Positions 12,516 through 23,390 of a DNA stretch of 64,000 bases are shown one piece after another. The translations under genes and the position numbers were made by a program. The first letter of the stretch is position 1. Every line of letters begins with the position of its first letter. Location of the stretch: contig WEDG01003482.1 of NCBI GenBank assembly GCA_017591395.1, positions 1-64,000 on the forward strand. The letters run 5' to 3'. This DNA comes from Schistocephalus solidus. Taxonomy: Eukaryota; Platyhelminthes; Cestoda; Diphyllobothriidea; Diphyllobothriidae. The notes beneath the pieces were generated by a model, which saw only the letters and a program-made list of their open reading frames with translations, was not told the DNA's origin and did not search any database.

Positions 12516-12755
12516 CTATTTGTTTGCGGCAACGTCAGATATATCTGACGTCCAACTTGTCTCCTCATCAACAGAGGAAATCTCAGAGTCCAAGTCATCA
12601 TATGAGGAACTAGAGGAAGAGGTCAGATGCCACGACGATGAAGATGAGTCGGAACGATACGTTTCCCTCATATTCTCAGCAATTTGACGTAAATCAGCCA
12701 GAAAGCCTTTCTGGGCACGTCTTCTAAGTTTTCTCTCAGATACTGCTCTAAACAT
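12516..12755 (-). pseudogene. transposon-encoded protein N-terminus (copy 2)
   Basis: 79 codons: MFRAVSERKLRRRAQKGFLA then [18 protein letters not shown] and a run of Ser/Asp residues ending [10 protein letters not shown]. It is the paralogue of the copy-1 protein (about 80% identical over the shared part) without the internal stop. The LPxDARTLL part is replaced by unrelated sequence because of the internal deletion, so it cannot give the full product. Confidence 0.55.
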
Positions 12756-12912
12756 TCTGCAAAAAAAGCAAAAAAACGGTCAAATGAGCCAGAAACGGGT
12801 TGAAGGCAGTTAAGCGACCGCGTCGCAGCACAAAAGCGCAGGAAATGGCGTGGCGTGGCGCGCGCGGGATCGACAGCGCAGTGCCAGATCGATTTTTCAA
12901 TACCACTGCGCG

Positions 12913-13437
12913 TGTAACGAACCACAGTTCCGACAGAATTGTTTGAATGGACTAGGAGCACCTTTTTCGCGCGGATCCCGGATGAGGATGGAGTGATGGA
13001 ATGTCGGTGAAGATGCCGGTGCCCCCTTCCACTCTCGATCGCTGACCCCCATCCCCACGAGTACCATCGCCGCTCATCGTATCGCTACCCTCCGTTCAAT
13101 GTCAGCATCCCCTCGTCCCCACCCTGCAGTTGCCCACAGCGTTGCACTCCCCACCGGTTATCCAACAGATATGACGTAATTACCCTCACTTCAAAAGGGA
13201 TATCGCATCATGTAACCCTCGCTTCTTTATTTTCTATTGTGCCCTTTCATACCTTTATATCCTTCTTAATAGGAGAATCCATTTCCAACATTTCTGCCGT
13301 TCCTTCTAATGACTGTTGCGTTTGAGTGCTTGGCATGGTGCTTAGAGACCATGTTCAATACGCGCATCGTCTAATAACGACTACAGGTGCGTTGCTCGCC
13401 CATGTGTGTGCAAACCTCGAAGTCTTCGGCCGCTACA
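12913..13437. mobile_element. solo LTR (525 bp) with 4-bp target duplication
   Basis: The insertion begins TGTAACGAACCAC and ends CGGCCGCTACA, so it has TG...CA ends with short inverted termini (TGTARCG). It is flanked by CGCG on both sides (12909-12912 and 13438-13441). Transposon copy 1 has a single uninterrupted site here (AGCGCGCATTC), which shows the empty state. Size, ends and 4-bp duplication fit a solo LTR of a Ty3/gypsy-type element. No internal region remains. The strand is not determined. Confidence 0.75.
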
Positions 13438-13557
13438 CGCGCATTCTCTTGCACCCTTAGCGACGCGTCATCGAGATGCACTAGCAACCAATCAAATTCC
13501 AGATGCGATTGACGTACGACCGTTCGAGCCTCGAATCGTATTTCATTGCTATAAGGG

Positions 13558-14431
13558 AAGTGTTTGGAAACGTTATTTAGTTATGTAATTATGTTAAAAT
13601 TGCATTTACTCATACGATTTAAATTCTTCCTTTTAGAACTGGCCGGTGCTCCAAGAAACTCAGGGTCGGCAGAGTAAACTACGAAAATATTTATTTGTTT
13701 TCTATTTTTTTAAAATAAAATATTTGAAGGCATGCCATAGCCTTCCACGCAATCTATCTACAGTTGTAGTTAGCACCAAGGGGTGTGTTTATGGGGTAGC
13801 ATACGATGGGGCCGTACAAGAAGTGTTCCCCTGCCGAAAAAGGAGAGCGCTTATTTTCCAGCTCGATTCGAGCTCGCTTCGCGCTCGAATGGCTATTAGG
13901 ATAAAATAGTACTATTTTTGACATTTATATATAGGTTGGGCTCAGTACCTCCAAAAAGCCAAATATTAATTCACCTCAATTTCGCAGATTTATTATTTTC
14001 CTGTCTTTCGGATTTTCCGTTCTTATTCCTTGTGATTCCCAACTTTTCCTGCCGCTTTTGATTTAACCTTTTTCGTAGTGTGCATAGCCCCTGCGTGGTT
14101 CCATATACTAGCGCCCACCTTTGTATTTCTGATCTGTCCTTCAGCAATTAATTTGAGGTGGTTAGCTGCTCAGACCATCGGGGAAAATCAATGCTATATT
14201 CAGGAGTTCTGGGTTCTCAAAAACCTACTTTTTACCTAGGTTGACTGCTTATCAATAGCCTCCGCGCTCTATTTAAAAGTGATAACTCGACCAATGAAAG
14301 TCCGGTGACAGGGAAAATTCAGATGCCTTTTACTCGGGCAGATATTTCTTTTCTTATTCAATTTAAGAAGTTCCACAATGTAGATCTTTTTCAAAGAGGG
14401 TAATTTAAAATCAATTATTAAATTTTTTTAG
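13558..14431. other. intron or upstream flank of the first visible FAM135 exon
   Basis: No gene is seen. An 87-codon ORF at 13646-13909 has low-complexity, A/T-biased composition and no family resemblance. There is no clear start exon for FAM135. Confidence 0.4.
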
Positions 14432-14779
14432 CCTATACCAAATCCGATATTTTCTGAAATCGGGGGCGTCTACAACACAAACCTCGAGCCACAACAAATC
14501 TGCCGTTGTGATATGCCCACCAAAACTTTTTGAACCTCCACCTAAGAAGGATGATTTCTCTGCTTTCGTTTCTCAGGCCCAATCAACTCAACCTGTATCG
14601 CCCCCAAAGGGGTGCAGTAATACCGTGCTCATTATGTACCACAAGGAGTCCGCGGAGCTTATGAACGCTTTTGAGCAGGAAGTTCAAGTACACGTGGAAG
14701 TGTCCCAGTTGGAGGATGTGTTCAATCATACAGAGCTCTATTTTTGTGTCGAACTGTGGTTCGCTGAGGATTCAGACAG
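14432..14779 (+). CDS. FAM135: FAM135 exon encoding the N-terminal DUF3657 region
   Basis: The acceptor is a T-run ending TTAG at 14430-14431 and the donor is GTTAGT at 14780. The exon enters in phase 2, is open throughout, and leaves in phase 2 (AG). It begins LYQIRYFLK, matching the FYQIR segment of vertebrate FAM135, then has a Pro/Ser-rich insert. It continues CSNTVLIMYHKESAELMN, which matches the CSKTFQILYKNEE block, and ends with LEDVFNHTELYFCVELWF, the counterpart of the family's 'lxLDLHFTD' strand. The insert makes this segment longer than in vertebrates. The first coding exon, with the start codon, must lie upstream; I could not find it. Confidence 0.88.
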
Positions 14780-15293
14780 GTTAGTTATCTTCTCGTATAC
14801 GAGAAGACTAGCTTAATAATCGTTCAGTATGCCAGTGGCCGAGTAGTAGGAATTTACAGCAGCCTGACACAGACAATTAGACTGACTAATACGGCTTACC
14901 AAAGCCTTCTTTGAAGAACTCGAGCTTTTATGCGTAATAAATGACCCAGCATATTTTAATACTAAATAAACTATTGTGCTATTTTGTTATTAGAAAAAAC
15001 GCGAAATTTTGCGCCCCCAAGCTCCGCGCCATGATCGTTGTATATACCGATACTTTGCATGGATTTTACGTGTTCGAACACTTAGGTTACCTTAGTTTCT
15101 CGCTTTTTATCTGTTTTTTTTGTTAGTTTTCCACAGAGATTGCTCAGACGGCTCCAGATGTGAGGTGACTAGTTTATCATCGCATTATCATCCAAACTCG
15201 TGACCATTCTACTTTTAAAGTGGAACATATGATTAAAATGACTGCTCTAAGCATAACCTCTGTTTTTAGTTAAGAGCCAAATTTTTGTTTTAG

Positions 15294-15470
15294 CACTCGA
15301 TCCCAGGTAGCGGAAATGGGTTGTGTGAGTTCTAGACAAATGCGCATAAATTTTTCGCCTACGCGTGGACTTAATTATCACCTTCCTGTCTTCTTCGACT
15401 ACGTTCATCTCTGCGCTGTAGAAGTAACTATCCATGGTTATCTGACTTCTTTGTCCCCCGGAATATCAAG
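15294..15470 (+). CDS. FAM135: FAM135 exon, second N-terminal block
   Basis: The acceptor is TTTTGTTTTAG ending at 15293 and the donor is AAG/GTAAGT at 15471. It enters and leaves in phase 2, consistent with the exon before it across a 514-bp intron. The translation holds MRINFSPTRGLNYHLPVFFD followed by YVHLCAVEVTIHGYL. This matches the family block '[32 protein letters not shown]' closely, including the SP-RGL and FDY-HL positions. This is one of the most conserved stretches of the gene, and there are no breaks. Confidence 0.93.
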
Positions 15471-16900
15471 GTAAGTGCTGTATATAGAGTTAGGAAAATA
15501 TTTCCCTACTCGGAATAAACTTTAAACGCTTGCTCCCAGTACAGAAGTGTTATATTGCTTTTTGGTCGAAACTCCTCGTTGATGTTTTTTTCGGATTTGT
15601 TAATTGATTTCTCGAATTACTAAACATGCGTTCAATGGTTACACAGGGCCTTGATCTGATATGTTCTTAAAAGGCCGCTATGGTAAATTGATTGCATTAA
15701 AATACGAAAAGAAATATAATTGGGACATACGTTTAAAGCCATACAATTTTCCGAAGAGTTTAAGGCAATTGCGTAAGTAATTAACCCATAGACTTGGATG
15801 TGTCTTGCTGTTTCGGAATTTTGCCAGATAATTACTTCTCCCTTTGGCAGTTGTTACACCTTGAGCCATCTGCCTGTCAATTACTCTCATGAAATGTATA
15901 TTCGCAAATTGCACCTTCTGACCGCAAGCGATATCAATTTAGCATATATCTCTACCCCCGAGGCAACAGACAGTTAACATTTGCACTAGCAGTCTATTTA
16001 CTACATTTCTTTCGATCTTCTTTCCCCAATATCATCAATATTCTAATGTGCGGTGAATCTTGACCTTTACTGACCACACGTTTGGCTAAAAAAGGAAGGT
16101 ATTTGAAAACTGACATCGACACCACTTCACATGCCAAAACGCCTTGGAATTTATCTTCTCAATATATTTGATACTTCTAGCAGTCGACTAGTTGCCATCA
16201 CTATAAGTGTTACATGTTTGAAGACAACCAAAAATTGATAACAGTTGTAGTAATTTCGTCGGCAATGTTGCACTATTACTGAAGACAGATAGTTAAACTT
16301 GTGCTTTTCTTGTCTCCGTCAAAAGGACATTTAAATTTTTATATTTATTTAGATTTTGCCTATCGATTAACTAAAATTTCGAATATAGTTTATAAAGGCA
16401 AGTCTACATCCTAAAGTCGGCTGTCCATTCTGTCAGTAAATTTGATGGACTATAATTTACGTTACCGTTCCCGAACACAAAACTTTGCTTAAATTTTATT
16501 CCCCGCAACCGTTATTACATGGCCTACGTTTCATTTCTTCAGTCGCCCTCAAAAAATAAATATTGACAAAGTCAAACTTGGCGAACAAATTTTTTATGTT
16601 ATTCAGCTTGAGGCACGTACAATAATATAAGTCAGCTAGAGTAAATCGGGGCATCTTGAAACTTTCAGCGAACACAAAGTTATGGAAGGAAAGTTGAGGT
16701 CGTTGAGACATATCGGGAGATATTATTATTCTACCCTGTCAGGGGTATGGGAAGACGGAGTCCAACAGTGACGTCTACTTGTGCTTCTAACCTGTAGAGC
16801 GACATGGTAGAATGCGGAAACGAACATGTTGGGTTCATTTTGGGTCAAGGGAGCTTCAGGACTTCTGTGATCACAAGGCGGGCATTGTGACTGGCGCGTG
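15471..16900 (+). other. FAM135 intron, no element recognised
   Basis: Begins at the GTAAGT donor. AT-rich, short ORFs only; none has convincing coding character. Confidence 0.5.
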
Positions 16901-16919
16901 GATTAGTTTTAAGTGATAA

Positions 16920-17600
16920 TATACTTTTGCTGCAGCTACCGTACTCTCTCCTCCTCCATCACCTGGACCCGGTGTCATGACAGATTCAAGAAGACCAGTG
17001 GCGAGAGAGAGAGAGAGCGCAGGTGGCCGGGGCCCCTGGACGTGCCGCTACAGCTTTCTCGGATCCCACGGCATAAACGCCACATTAATAAGCAGCCATT
17101 GCGGCCTAACTCTCAGTCCGCAAGTAAGCCATTGCACACGAAACACACACTGGGTTGACCACGCGTTCCTAGTTATCCCGGCAGTTGGCACCTTTCGAAG
17201 CAACGGCGTTTAGTGCACCGTGATATATTTCAAGTGCGTCAGGTTGTTTATAATTAGGAAAATGCCTGAGCCATCGACCTCACTCCCTCCCCCACCCACA
17301 ATCCCACCACCGTATGAGCCGGTCAGTTGTATGATGCGTAAGTGGGCGCAGCTGCGGGTGACCTTGTCTACGCGTACTTAGTACAACCTGCTCACCCAAA
17401 ACATGCACCAGGATTTCATACAACAGGGTATTGAACGGCTCACACCTCATATTTGTAAAATAGCCAGAGGTCACGTTAAGAAGGAGCCATCACAGCCTGA
17501 CTCTCAGACCACCAGTCAGCCACTCTACAAAACACACATTGGACTGGCAACCTTCTAACCCACGGCGCTGATCGCCCGTGATTTTCTCAAGCTCAGACCA
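16920..17600 (+). repeat. dispersed repeat family B, two partial copies
   Basis: A segment with 'ACCCGGTGTCA...AAGAAGACCRG', a GA patch, 'CCACG..ATCC' and 'CACACTGGGYTGACCACGCG' at 16925-17180 recurs at 62985-63235. A third partial form (CTGACTCTCAGACCACCAGT...AAACACACATTGGACTG) is at 17485-17560. Non-coding, diverged by indels. Possibly a SINE-like family distinct from family A. Confidence 0.55.
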
Positions 17601-17661
17601 CACATGCAACCGAGGGGTCACATGGAGAAAGAGCCGAGGATCATACTTGCCTCTTAATCAG

Positions 17662-18267
17662 CTATGCAGACTGAGAGCATGTTTTTGTGGTGTTGCGTGT
17701 GATCATGTGAGGTGCAGAGGCTGATGAGGCGAGATTTAGTGTTGTGGTATAGCTGGCGATGTTGTACCGCAGGTTTTCATGGAGACGCATGCGACTTAAT
17801 AGGCCCATGCGGTGTATGAATGCGCGTGGGCACTGCGAACAGTTGAATCGGGTGCGGCGGGTGTATGTTGGTGCTCTTGGCACTGGTTCGCCGGTCTCTG
17901 TGCGATGGATTCGCTAGTGACCGATCAGGCCGATGTGTTTGGTGAATGTGCGATCGCAATGAGGACAGATTAATACCGATTCCCCATCGCTGGTACTGGG
18001 GACGGTGGTGGAGGTGGCAAATGGCAGGTATTCGGAGGTGGCCACTGAGGTGGCAGGAGTTGTTTTCTTCGCCGTGTTTAGCGCAACGGGTGGGGGAGGG
18101 AGGAAGTTGTCGGTGATCGTAGGCGGCGGGGCGTTGATGAAGTAATTCTCAGTGGTTGGGGTGTTCGTCGTAGTGGGGTTTGAGGCAGGTGTAGCAGAAG
18201 TTGGTCGGGTGGGATTTTTATTGCATTGGGTTCGATAATGTCCGACAAGGTCTATTCGCGCACTCAA
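17662..18267 (-). pseudogene. C2H2 zinc-finger tail of the LINE
   Basis: Two overlapping frames (18267-17914 and 17883-17662) encode CxxC...HxxxxxH fingers: CPHCDRTFTKHIGLIGH and CSQCPRAFIHRMGLLSRMRLH. In between is a Pro/Thr-rich disordered linker (TTNTPTTEN, LPPPPVALN). The finger spacing is regular but the second finger has lost a His (SRM for GHM). A role in nucleic-acid binding by the retroelement protein is inferred. Confidence 0.75.
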
Positions 18268-18823
18268 TGTGCGTTGCCAGCGTGGGCACGTTGGGAGTGC
18301 CTGGGCATGGTGGTGTTGATCTGTGACGCTTTTGACTTGCGAGCCATTCTTTTGGCCTTAGCAGCGGTGATCCGGTTGCTTCGTATATTGCTCCAGCAGT
18401 CTTCACCGATAGTCTCCAGGTTGGCTTGTCCTCGGCGATGTCTCAGGTCGCCAGGTTGATTTGGAGTTGCTTCAGAGATTTCTTTGAACTGTCCTTGTAT
18501 CGCTTTTTTTGTCCTTTCTATTTGCGAGCACCCTTAGCGGCATCTCCGTAGCTACATCGTTAGGGTAGTCGCTCGTCGTCCATTCTCACCAGGTGGCCGC
18601 TCCATCGCAGTTATCCTTGCTTCAGCATGACGTGAATGTTATGGATTCCGGTTCGCTCCAGGACTTCCGTGTCCGGGATTCTGTCTTGCCATATGTGCTT
18701 CAGTAGTCTCCGAAGGCATCTGACATGGAAGTGATTCAGCTTTCTGGCTCGGTTCGAGTAGACCGTTCAGGTCCCCGCTCCGTACAGGAGTGTCATCAAG
18801 ACAACGGCCTTGTAATCTTGAGT

Positions 18824-19520
18824 TTAGTGTTCAGGTGAATACCATGAAGATTCCACATGGAGGCCCACAGCTGGCCGAATGCCTGGCTGGCTTTGGAGAT
18901 CCGTTAGCAACCTCCTCGACGATTCTTCTGTTGCGTGATAGCGTGCTTCCCAGCTAAGCAAAGTTTTCCACATTTTTGTGTTCAGCGCTGTTGACATGGA
19001 ATCGGGGATCATTGTATTCTGCGCTGGGTGGTGGTTGGCACATGACCACCATTTTGGCTGTATTGATTGTTGCTCAAAAATTGGCGCATCTGCGGTGAAG
19101 AGGTCGTTGCTCCTTTGCATGTCCTCCTCCGTCACGGTGTTAAGGGCGCAGTCGTCCGCGAAGAGCAAGGCATGAACTGTAGTCATTGACACGCGTCGGG
19201 GCCTGCATATGCCGACTGTTGAGAAGGTGCCCGTAATTTCTTTAAGCGATGCGGATCCCAGGGTGCTCATCACGGTAGGCGTTCATCAGCATAGAAGAGA
19301 ACAGGCGACTTAAGAGGGTAGACGCGAGGATGCAGCCCTACTTTGCTCCGTCGGTCAATGCGAATGTTTCGGATACCGTCCCGTTGTCACTGATGCGCAC
19401 CGTCATCCCGTCATGCAGCTGACACACCATGTGAGTGAACTGCTCAGGACGGGCTAATTTCTGCATGATTTTACATAGTCCGTCGCGATTCACCGTGTCA
19501 ATGGCTTTCGTCAGATCCAT
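18824..19520 (-). pseudogene. reverse transcriptase fragment of the zinc-finger LINE
   Basis: Two minus-strand pieces, 19520-19338 and 19273-18824, joined across one frameshift and stop. They cover the DLTKAxDTVNRDGL motif and the FADD catalytic motif. No endonuclease is left. I know near-identical predicted proteins from pseudophyllidean tapeworms, which supports the organism call. Confidence 0.8.
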
Positions 19521-20618
19521 GAATGTCGTGTAGAGGTGGGTTCACATCTCCTGGCACTTAGTTTGAAGCTGTCGAGCGACGAAAAATCATGTCTGTTATT
19601 CCGTGGTGTCGTCGGAAGAAACATTGTCTTTCCGGGAGCATTCCATACTCTAGGTGGCCGTTCAGACGATAGAGAAAGATACGGACGAAGATCTTCCCGG
19701 CGATATCGGGCAACGTGATGCATTGAAATACATTGACATAAAGGCATCACAAGATATTTAATTAGAGGAGATGTATACAAGAACAATTAACTAATTAACC
19801 GTGTCCAACCGATGTTTTTACGGTTAGGTGATGTTTGCGCCAATACGCGTTAAGTGCAGTTTGTCATCCCGCAATCTCAGATGTTGGTCAACCCTACCCG
19901 AATCTGCTAAATTCCGATTAGTGTTGGACGTGGGTACATTCTGTTGTTCCTCGTATATATTTACGTCAGTTAGTGAAATCTGGAAAGGGTCGAGCGCAGT
20001 TTTGCTGGTCTTTACTTTGTCCTAGGGTGCTAATTGACTGATCTCGATAAAGCTTCCAATGTCACCCCAATGGCGTTAACTTGTGATGACCTACGAGATT
20101 TCGGTTCATCGAGTGAACGAGGTCGCTCAACCAGTCTGCGTGTCCATAGGGGCCTACGGTGTATTTAACCAGGAGCATGCACACTTTTGATTTCTGACTG
20201 TTAGTTTGAGCAAGTGCCACCCTGTCTGATACTGCCAACAATCCTTTTGCTAGCCTTCATAGGTACTACTAATTCATCGCACTATATATACCCCACAGAG
20301 AAGCTCACACATTGGGAATCCTTTCCGGTTAGTTTACGCCTAAATTGTTTTTCAAAAAATCTTGTGACCCTCCAGTAGAGGCTGAACAGAACTACAGGCT
20401 TCGCAGCATCTTTACCCGAAAATCATTCTTGGGGAGAGGTACATTGACTTTGTGTCGAATGGGGTATGTAGTGCAGTATAAATACGACTGCATTTCAGAA
20501 TATCTTGGCCTAGTCAATAAATGCGACTGAGGTTGTTCAAACACGTCCCGTCTCCTCCGCCTCGTGCTATTAACGCGAATCCGATGCTATTGTCCAACAT
20601 GACTCTTTTACGAGCAAG

Positions 20619-20945
20619 TTAGAACCCAAGACGAGTCGACACGGTACACCAAGATACGAAGATGCGCACTAGGTACATGAGAGATACATTACCACCAGCT
20701 AGGTCAGGTATGCTCACCGTAAAACTGTAGGCGGACCACAAAGCCGACAAAGTGTCCCTCGGGTTGGGACAAATTGCGAAGACTGTTCGTATTCCAGGTG
20801 TATGTAGGAGTAGGGAAGAAGAAGGTTGTTCGCTCACCTGAACAATTTTTATTCGTCTGAGCTTTTTAACTCGTATGCGAGTCCGTCGTCAGATATAAAA
20901 ACGCCAACACAACAAGCAACAACTTAGGGGGTGAGGGGGGGTGTA
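20619..20945 (-). repeat. Penelope-like 3' tail, inverted copy
   Basis: 20840-20940 is, on the minus strand, homologous to the 3' tails at 51137-51235 and 25060-25160. It has the RAGTTGTTGCTTGTTGTGTTGGCGTT region, the 'ACTCGCATACGAGTT' palindromic block, 'AAAGCTCAGACGAATAA' and 'AATTGTTC'. The adjacent ORF (20837-20619) shows no motif. No coding domain of the element is left here. Confidence 0.5.
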
Positions 20946-21737
20946 GGAACCACTCGAACATCGGAAAATCCTGTCTGGAAGTGACTGCCCAGGGCTGTGT
21001 ACGCGGGCGCCGGATCGATGTTTCGATCCTTCACTTATGCTATCAAACAAGGAAACTGCTTGACGCGTCTTAGGTACTGATGGACAAAGACGGCCGGCTT
21101 GTGTATTAACGTTTTCGGTGGCTTATACCGATTGCCGCGTTGTTGCAGAGATCTGAGGAATTAGCCATTTGAATTAGGCCGGCACGATTGCAAATTTTCA
21201 GTCTTTTTCAGCCTTTTCAACCTTACAAGGGTGTTGCGCGAGAGATCGCAGGAAAAGATAAGTACGCTGACGGATTTTTGGGGTGTGACAAACTCCAGTG
21301 TGACGTCCCTTTCCGCTGTTGCCCTAGACAACTTGTACAATAGAGAGTGACGGTACCACTAGACTACAATCTCCCGTTCCAGAAGTGTCCGATAAGACTC
21401 CATATTGTGCATTCAGTTTACGACAGTATTCAATTTCTTGGCGTATCCTCGCGCGGTCTTCCTCACTTATCTTTTGGAAGTGGATGGCCTGCATTTCAGG
21501 GGCCAGATACGGCTTGCTTGTGCGAATAAAATAACGAATGTCTACTCAGTCGCCGAAAATACAATAAAAAGTTAAGTAGGTTCATCTATCAGCTTTCTCA
21601 CAACCCGAGTAGTGGAACACCGATCAGTTTGGCCTCACAGCCCAAAAACTACCAGGAAACCACCAACGTACATTTGTTACAACGTTCGCGGGACCTTTTT
21701 ATTCGATGGTACTTCCAGCGCTCTGCTATAGTTTTAG

Positions 21738-22165
21738 AAATAAGGCAGGCTCACAGGAACAAATGTCTTCATATGTCGACGTTTCGGAGAGCTTGGTCGA
21801 CTCTCCGGTGTAAAAAGCGTTAATTGCAGTTAATTTAGCAGAACCCGAAGGGGCGTGCCATGGATTTTTCGCGTTCGCTGCCTCGACCCTTTGAAGGATG
21901 TTTGGTGAGCAGAACCGAACACAACGCCGCCAGAGGTTCAACCGCCCTCCCTCCCCCCATGGAGGAAGTGACTCATAACGCAGGTAGCTAAACTGGCAGC
22001 CAACAAAAGGAGTCGATCAACCAAAGGCCGACAAAACGGCCATGGCACGCCACTTCGGGTTCTGTTCAATTAACTGCAGCTAATGCTTTGACCCTCGAGA
22101 GCCAACCATGCTCTCCGAAACGGCAGCATATGAAGACATTTGTTCCGGTGAGCCTGCCTTATTTC
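21738..22165. repeat. inverted repeat with hammerhead-like cores (site 1)
   Basis: Arms 21738-21863 and 22041-22165 are about 80-85% complementary over about 125 nt and are separated by 177 nt. Each arm, read outward, contains a GAGAGY...RCTCTCC hairpin followed by GAAACGTC (minus strand, 21778-21785) or GAAACGGC (plus strand, 22117-22124). That is the stem II, GAAA and cleavage-site part of a hammerhead. The CUGAUGA half is degenerate in both. Non-coding. Confidence 0.6.
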
Positions 22166-22761
22166 ACAAACTATAAATCCGGATCTCTCAACTTTGCCGA
22201 TTTGAAATCTGATATAGCTGCTTTTAACTTGCCACACCTAACGGGAGCGCCTTATCGGCTCTCGAAGCAGATTATCGCCTGACGAGGTCGGGCCTGGGGC
22301 ATAATCTGCGCATGCTTTCTTCCAACGCACAATATTTCAACCTTATATTCAGGAACGGATGCATAAAAATAAGGCCACTCACCAGAGATCCCGACAACCC
22401 TGATATAATTTTAGGCATTCAAGTTTTCGTAATGGTAATCCTGTGAAGCGTATCGCTTCCGTGCAGTAGAAGGTGCGACTCGTGTTCCTGCCGACATTAG
22501 GCCTGATTTTGGAGTTCGTTAACTTCGGAGGATCGTCTGTTTCTATCAGTTTGACTGTTGTCTGAGCTCACACTCACAGTACGGACATGCAATGAGACAG
22601 CAAGGACGGTAGTAAGCAGGTATTTCGCACTAAAATCAGTGCTACTGCACAGTATTTGTTGTCTCACCTTACCTATAAACTAGATAATACGAGTGAAGTG
22701 CCCGCCATGGTTCAGAGGGCACAAAACCCTAGGTCACCCTGGTTGAACCCTGTTCAATTGA

Positions 22762-23390
22762 AAGAGAGAGAGAGAGAAAGTCACAGGTGAGTGTGGTGCT
22801 GAATGCTGAGGTGATCCTGGTTTTTGGCTACAAAAGCAAGTCTTAAGGTCTTTGGATGCCCGACTAAGTTGGTCGATCGCTCTGCTTTTTAAGGTTTCGG
22901 GCGTATAGATGATCGAGGCAAATAACTCCGCAGGTTGACGCTAGTATAACTTTTTCAAGTCACCAGTCTATTCCGCGATGCATTTTTGATGTCAAGGAGC
23001 ACCGCTAGATACGGCCTTTTTCATGCTCGATATATGTTCCTTTCTAGATTCTTACATGAGTCCACTATTTGATGTTTCAGTTACTACTTAAAACACCAAA
23101 AAAGTGTTTTTCCCAAGGTGTTATGTTATTAGCTATTTTCTTCGTGTGAAAACCTGGTGCGCTGTGTGGGTAATCAGTTCGTGCGTTGCACGCGTAGAGT
23201 AACTGTTTACTTTTGTCAGACACTACGCTTACTCCCGCTTCCGATCTTTTTGACTCTTTCATGACTCTAGGTCTAGGTGGGTGAGGAAGGAGAGAGAGTG
23301 CGGCAGATGTTGCGTGAGTCAGCTATTACTGTAAACTAACTCCTGCACAGGCCACCGTCCCTGCGTCCACCATATTTTAGAAAAGTTAAA
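22762..23390 (+). repeat. GA tract and partial family-A repeat
   Basis: A GA microsatellite starts at 22762. At 23262-23390 a partial family-A copy holds the GA patch, 'TGCGGCAGATG', 'TAAACTAACTCCTGCAC' and 'CCACCGTCCCTGCG'. The rest of 22320-24830 shows no gene. Confidence 0.45.

Larger units (their letters stand above)
11895..13557 (-). mobile_element. TIR DNA transposon copy 2 (internally deleted, interrupted)
   Basis: It matches copy 1 over its left ~540 bp (11895-12435), including the three subterminal repeats and the GGTTGACGCCCATACTAGCT block. It then jumps to the sequence equivalent to 9127 of copy 1 (about 1.1 kb missing). Copy 1-like sequence runs to 12912 and, after a 525-bp insertion, resumes at 13438-13557. 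The terminal CCC of the left end has changed. Non-autonomous. Confidence 0.75.
17640..19530 (-). mobile_element. 5'-truncated LINE with C2H2 zinc-finger tail
   Basis: On the minus strand from 19530: MDLTKAIDTVNRDGLCKIMQ, QLHDGMTVRISDNGTVSE and then LFADDCALN (catalytic FADD) near 19150, the palm of a LINE reverse transcriptase. The region 18630-18470 encodes WSGHLVRMDDERLP, typical of the RT C-terminal region. This is followed by a Pro/Thr-rich linker with C2H2 fingers: CPHCDRTFTKHIGLIGH near 17960, FNCSQCPRAFIHRMGLLSRM near 17830, and a diverged one near 18250. Several stops and frameshifts. The element's N-terminal half is absent. Confidence 0.85.

Noticed and set aside
17716..17745. CTGATGAG word as a hammerhead core
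   Set aside because: No GAAA follows at a usable distance and the site is within the zinc-finger coding frame on the other strand.
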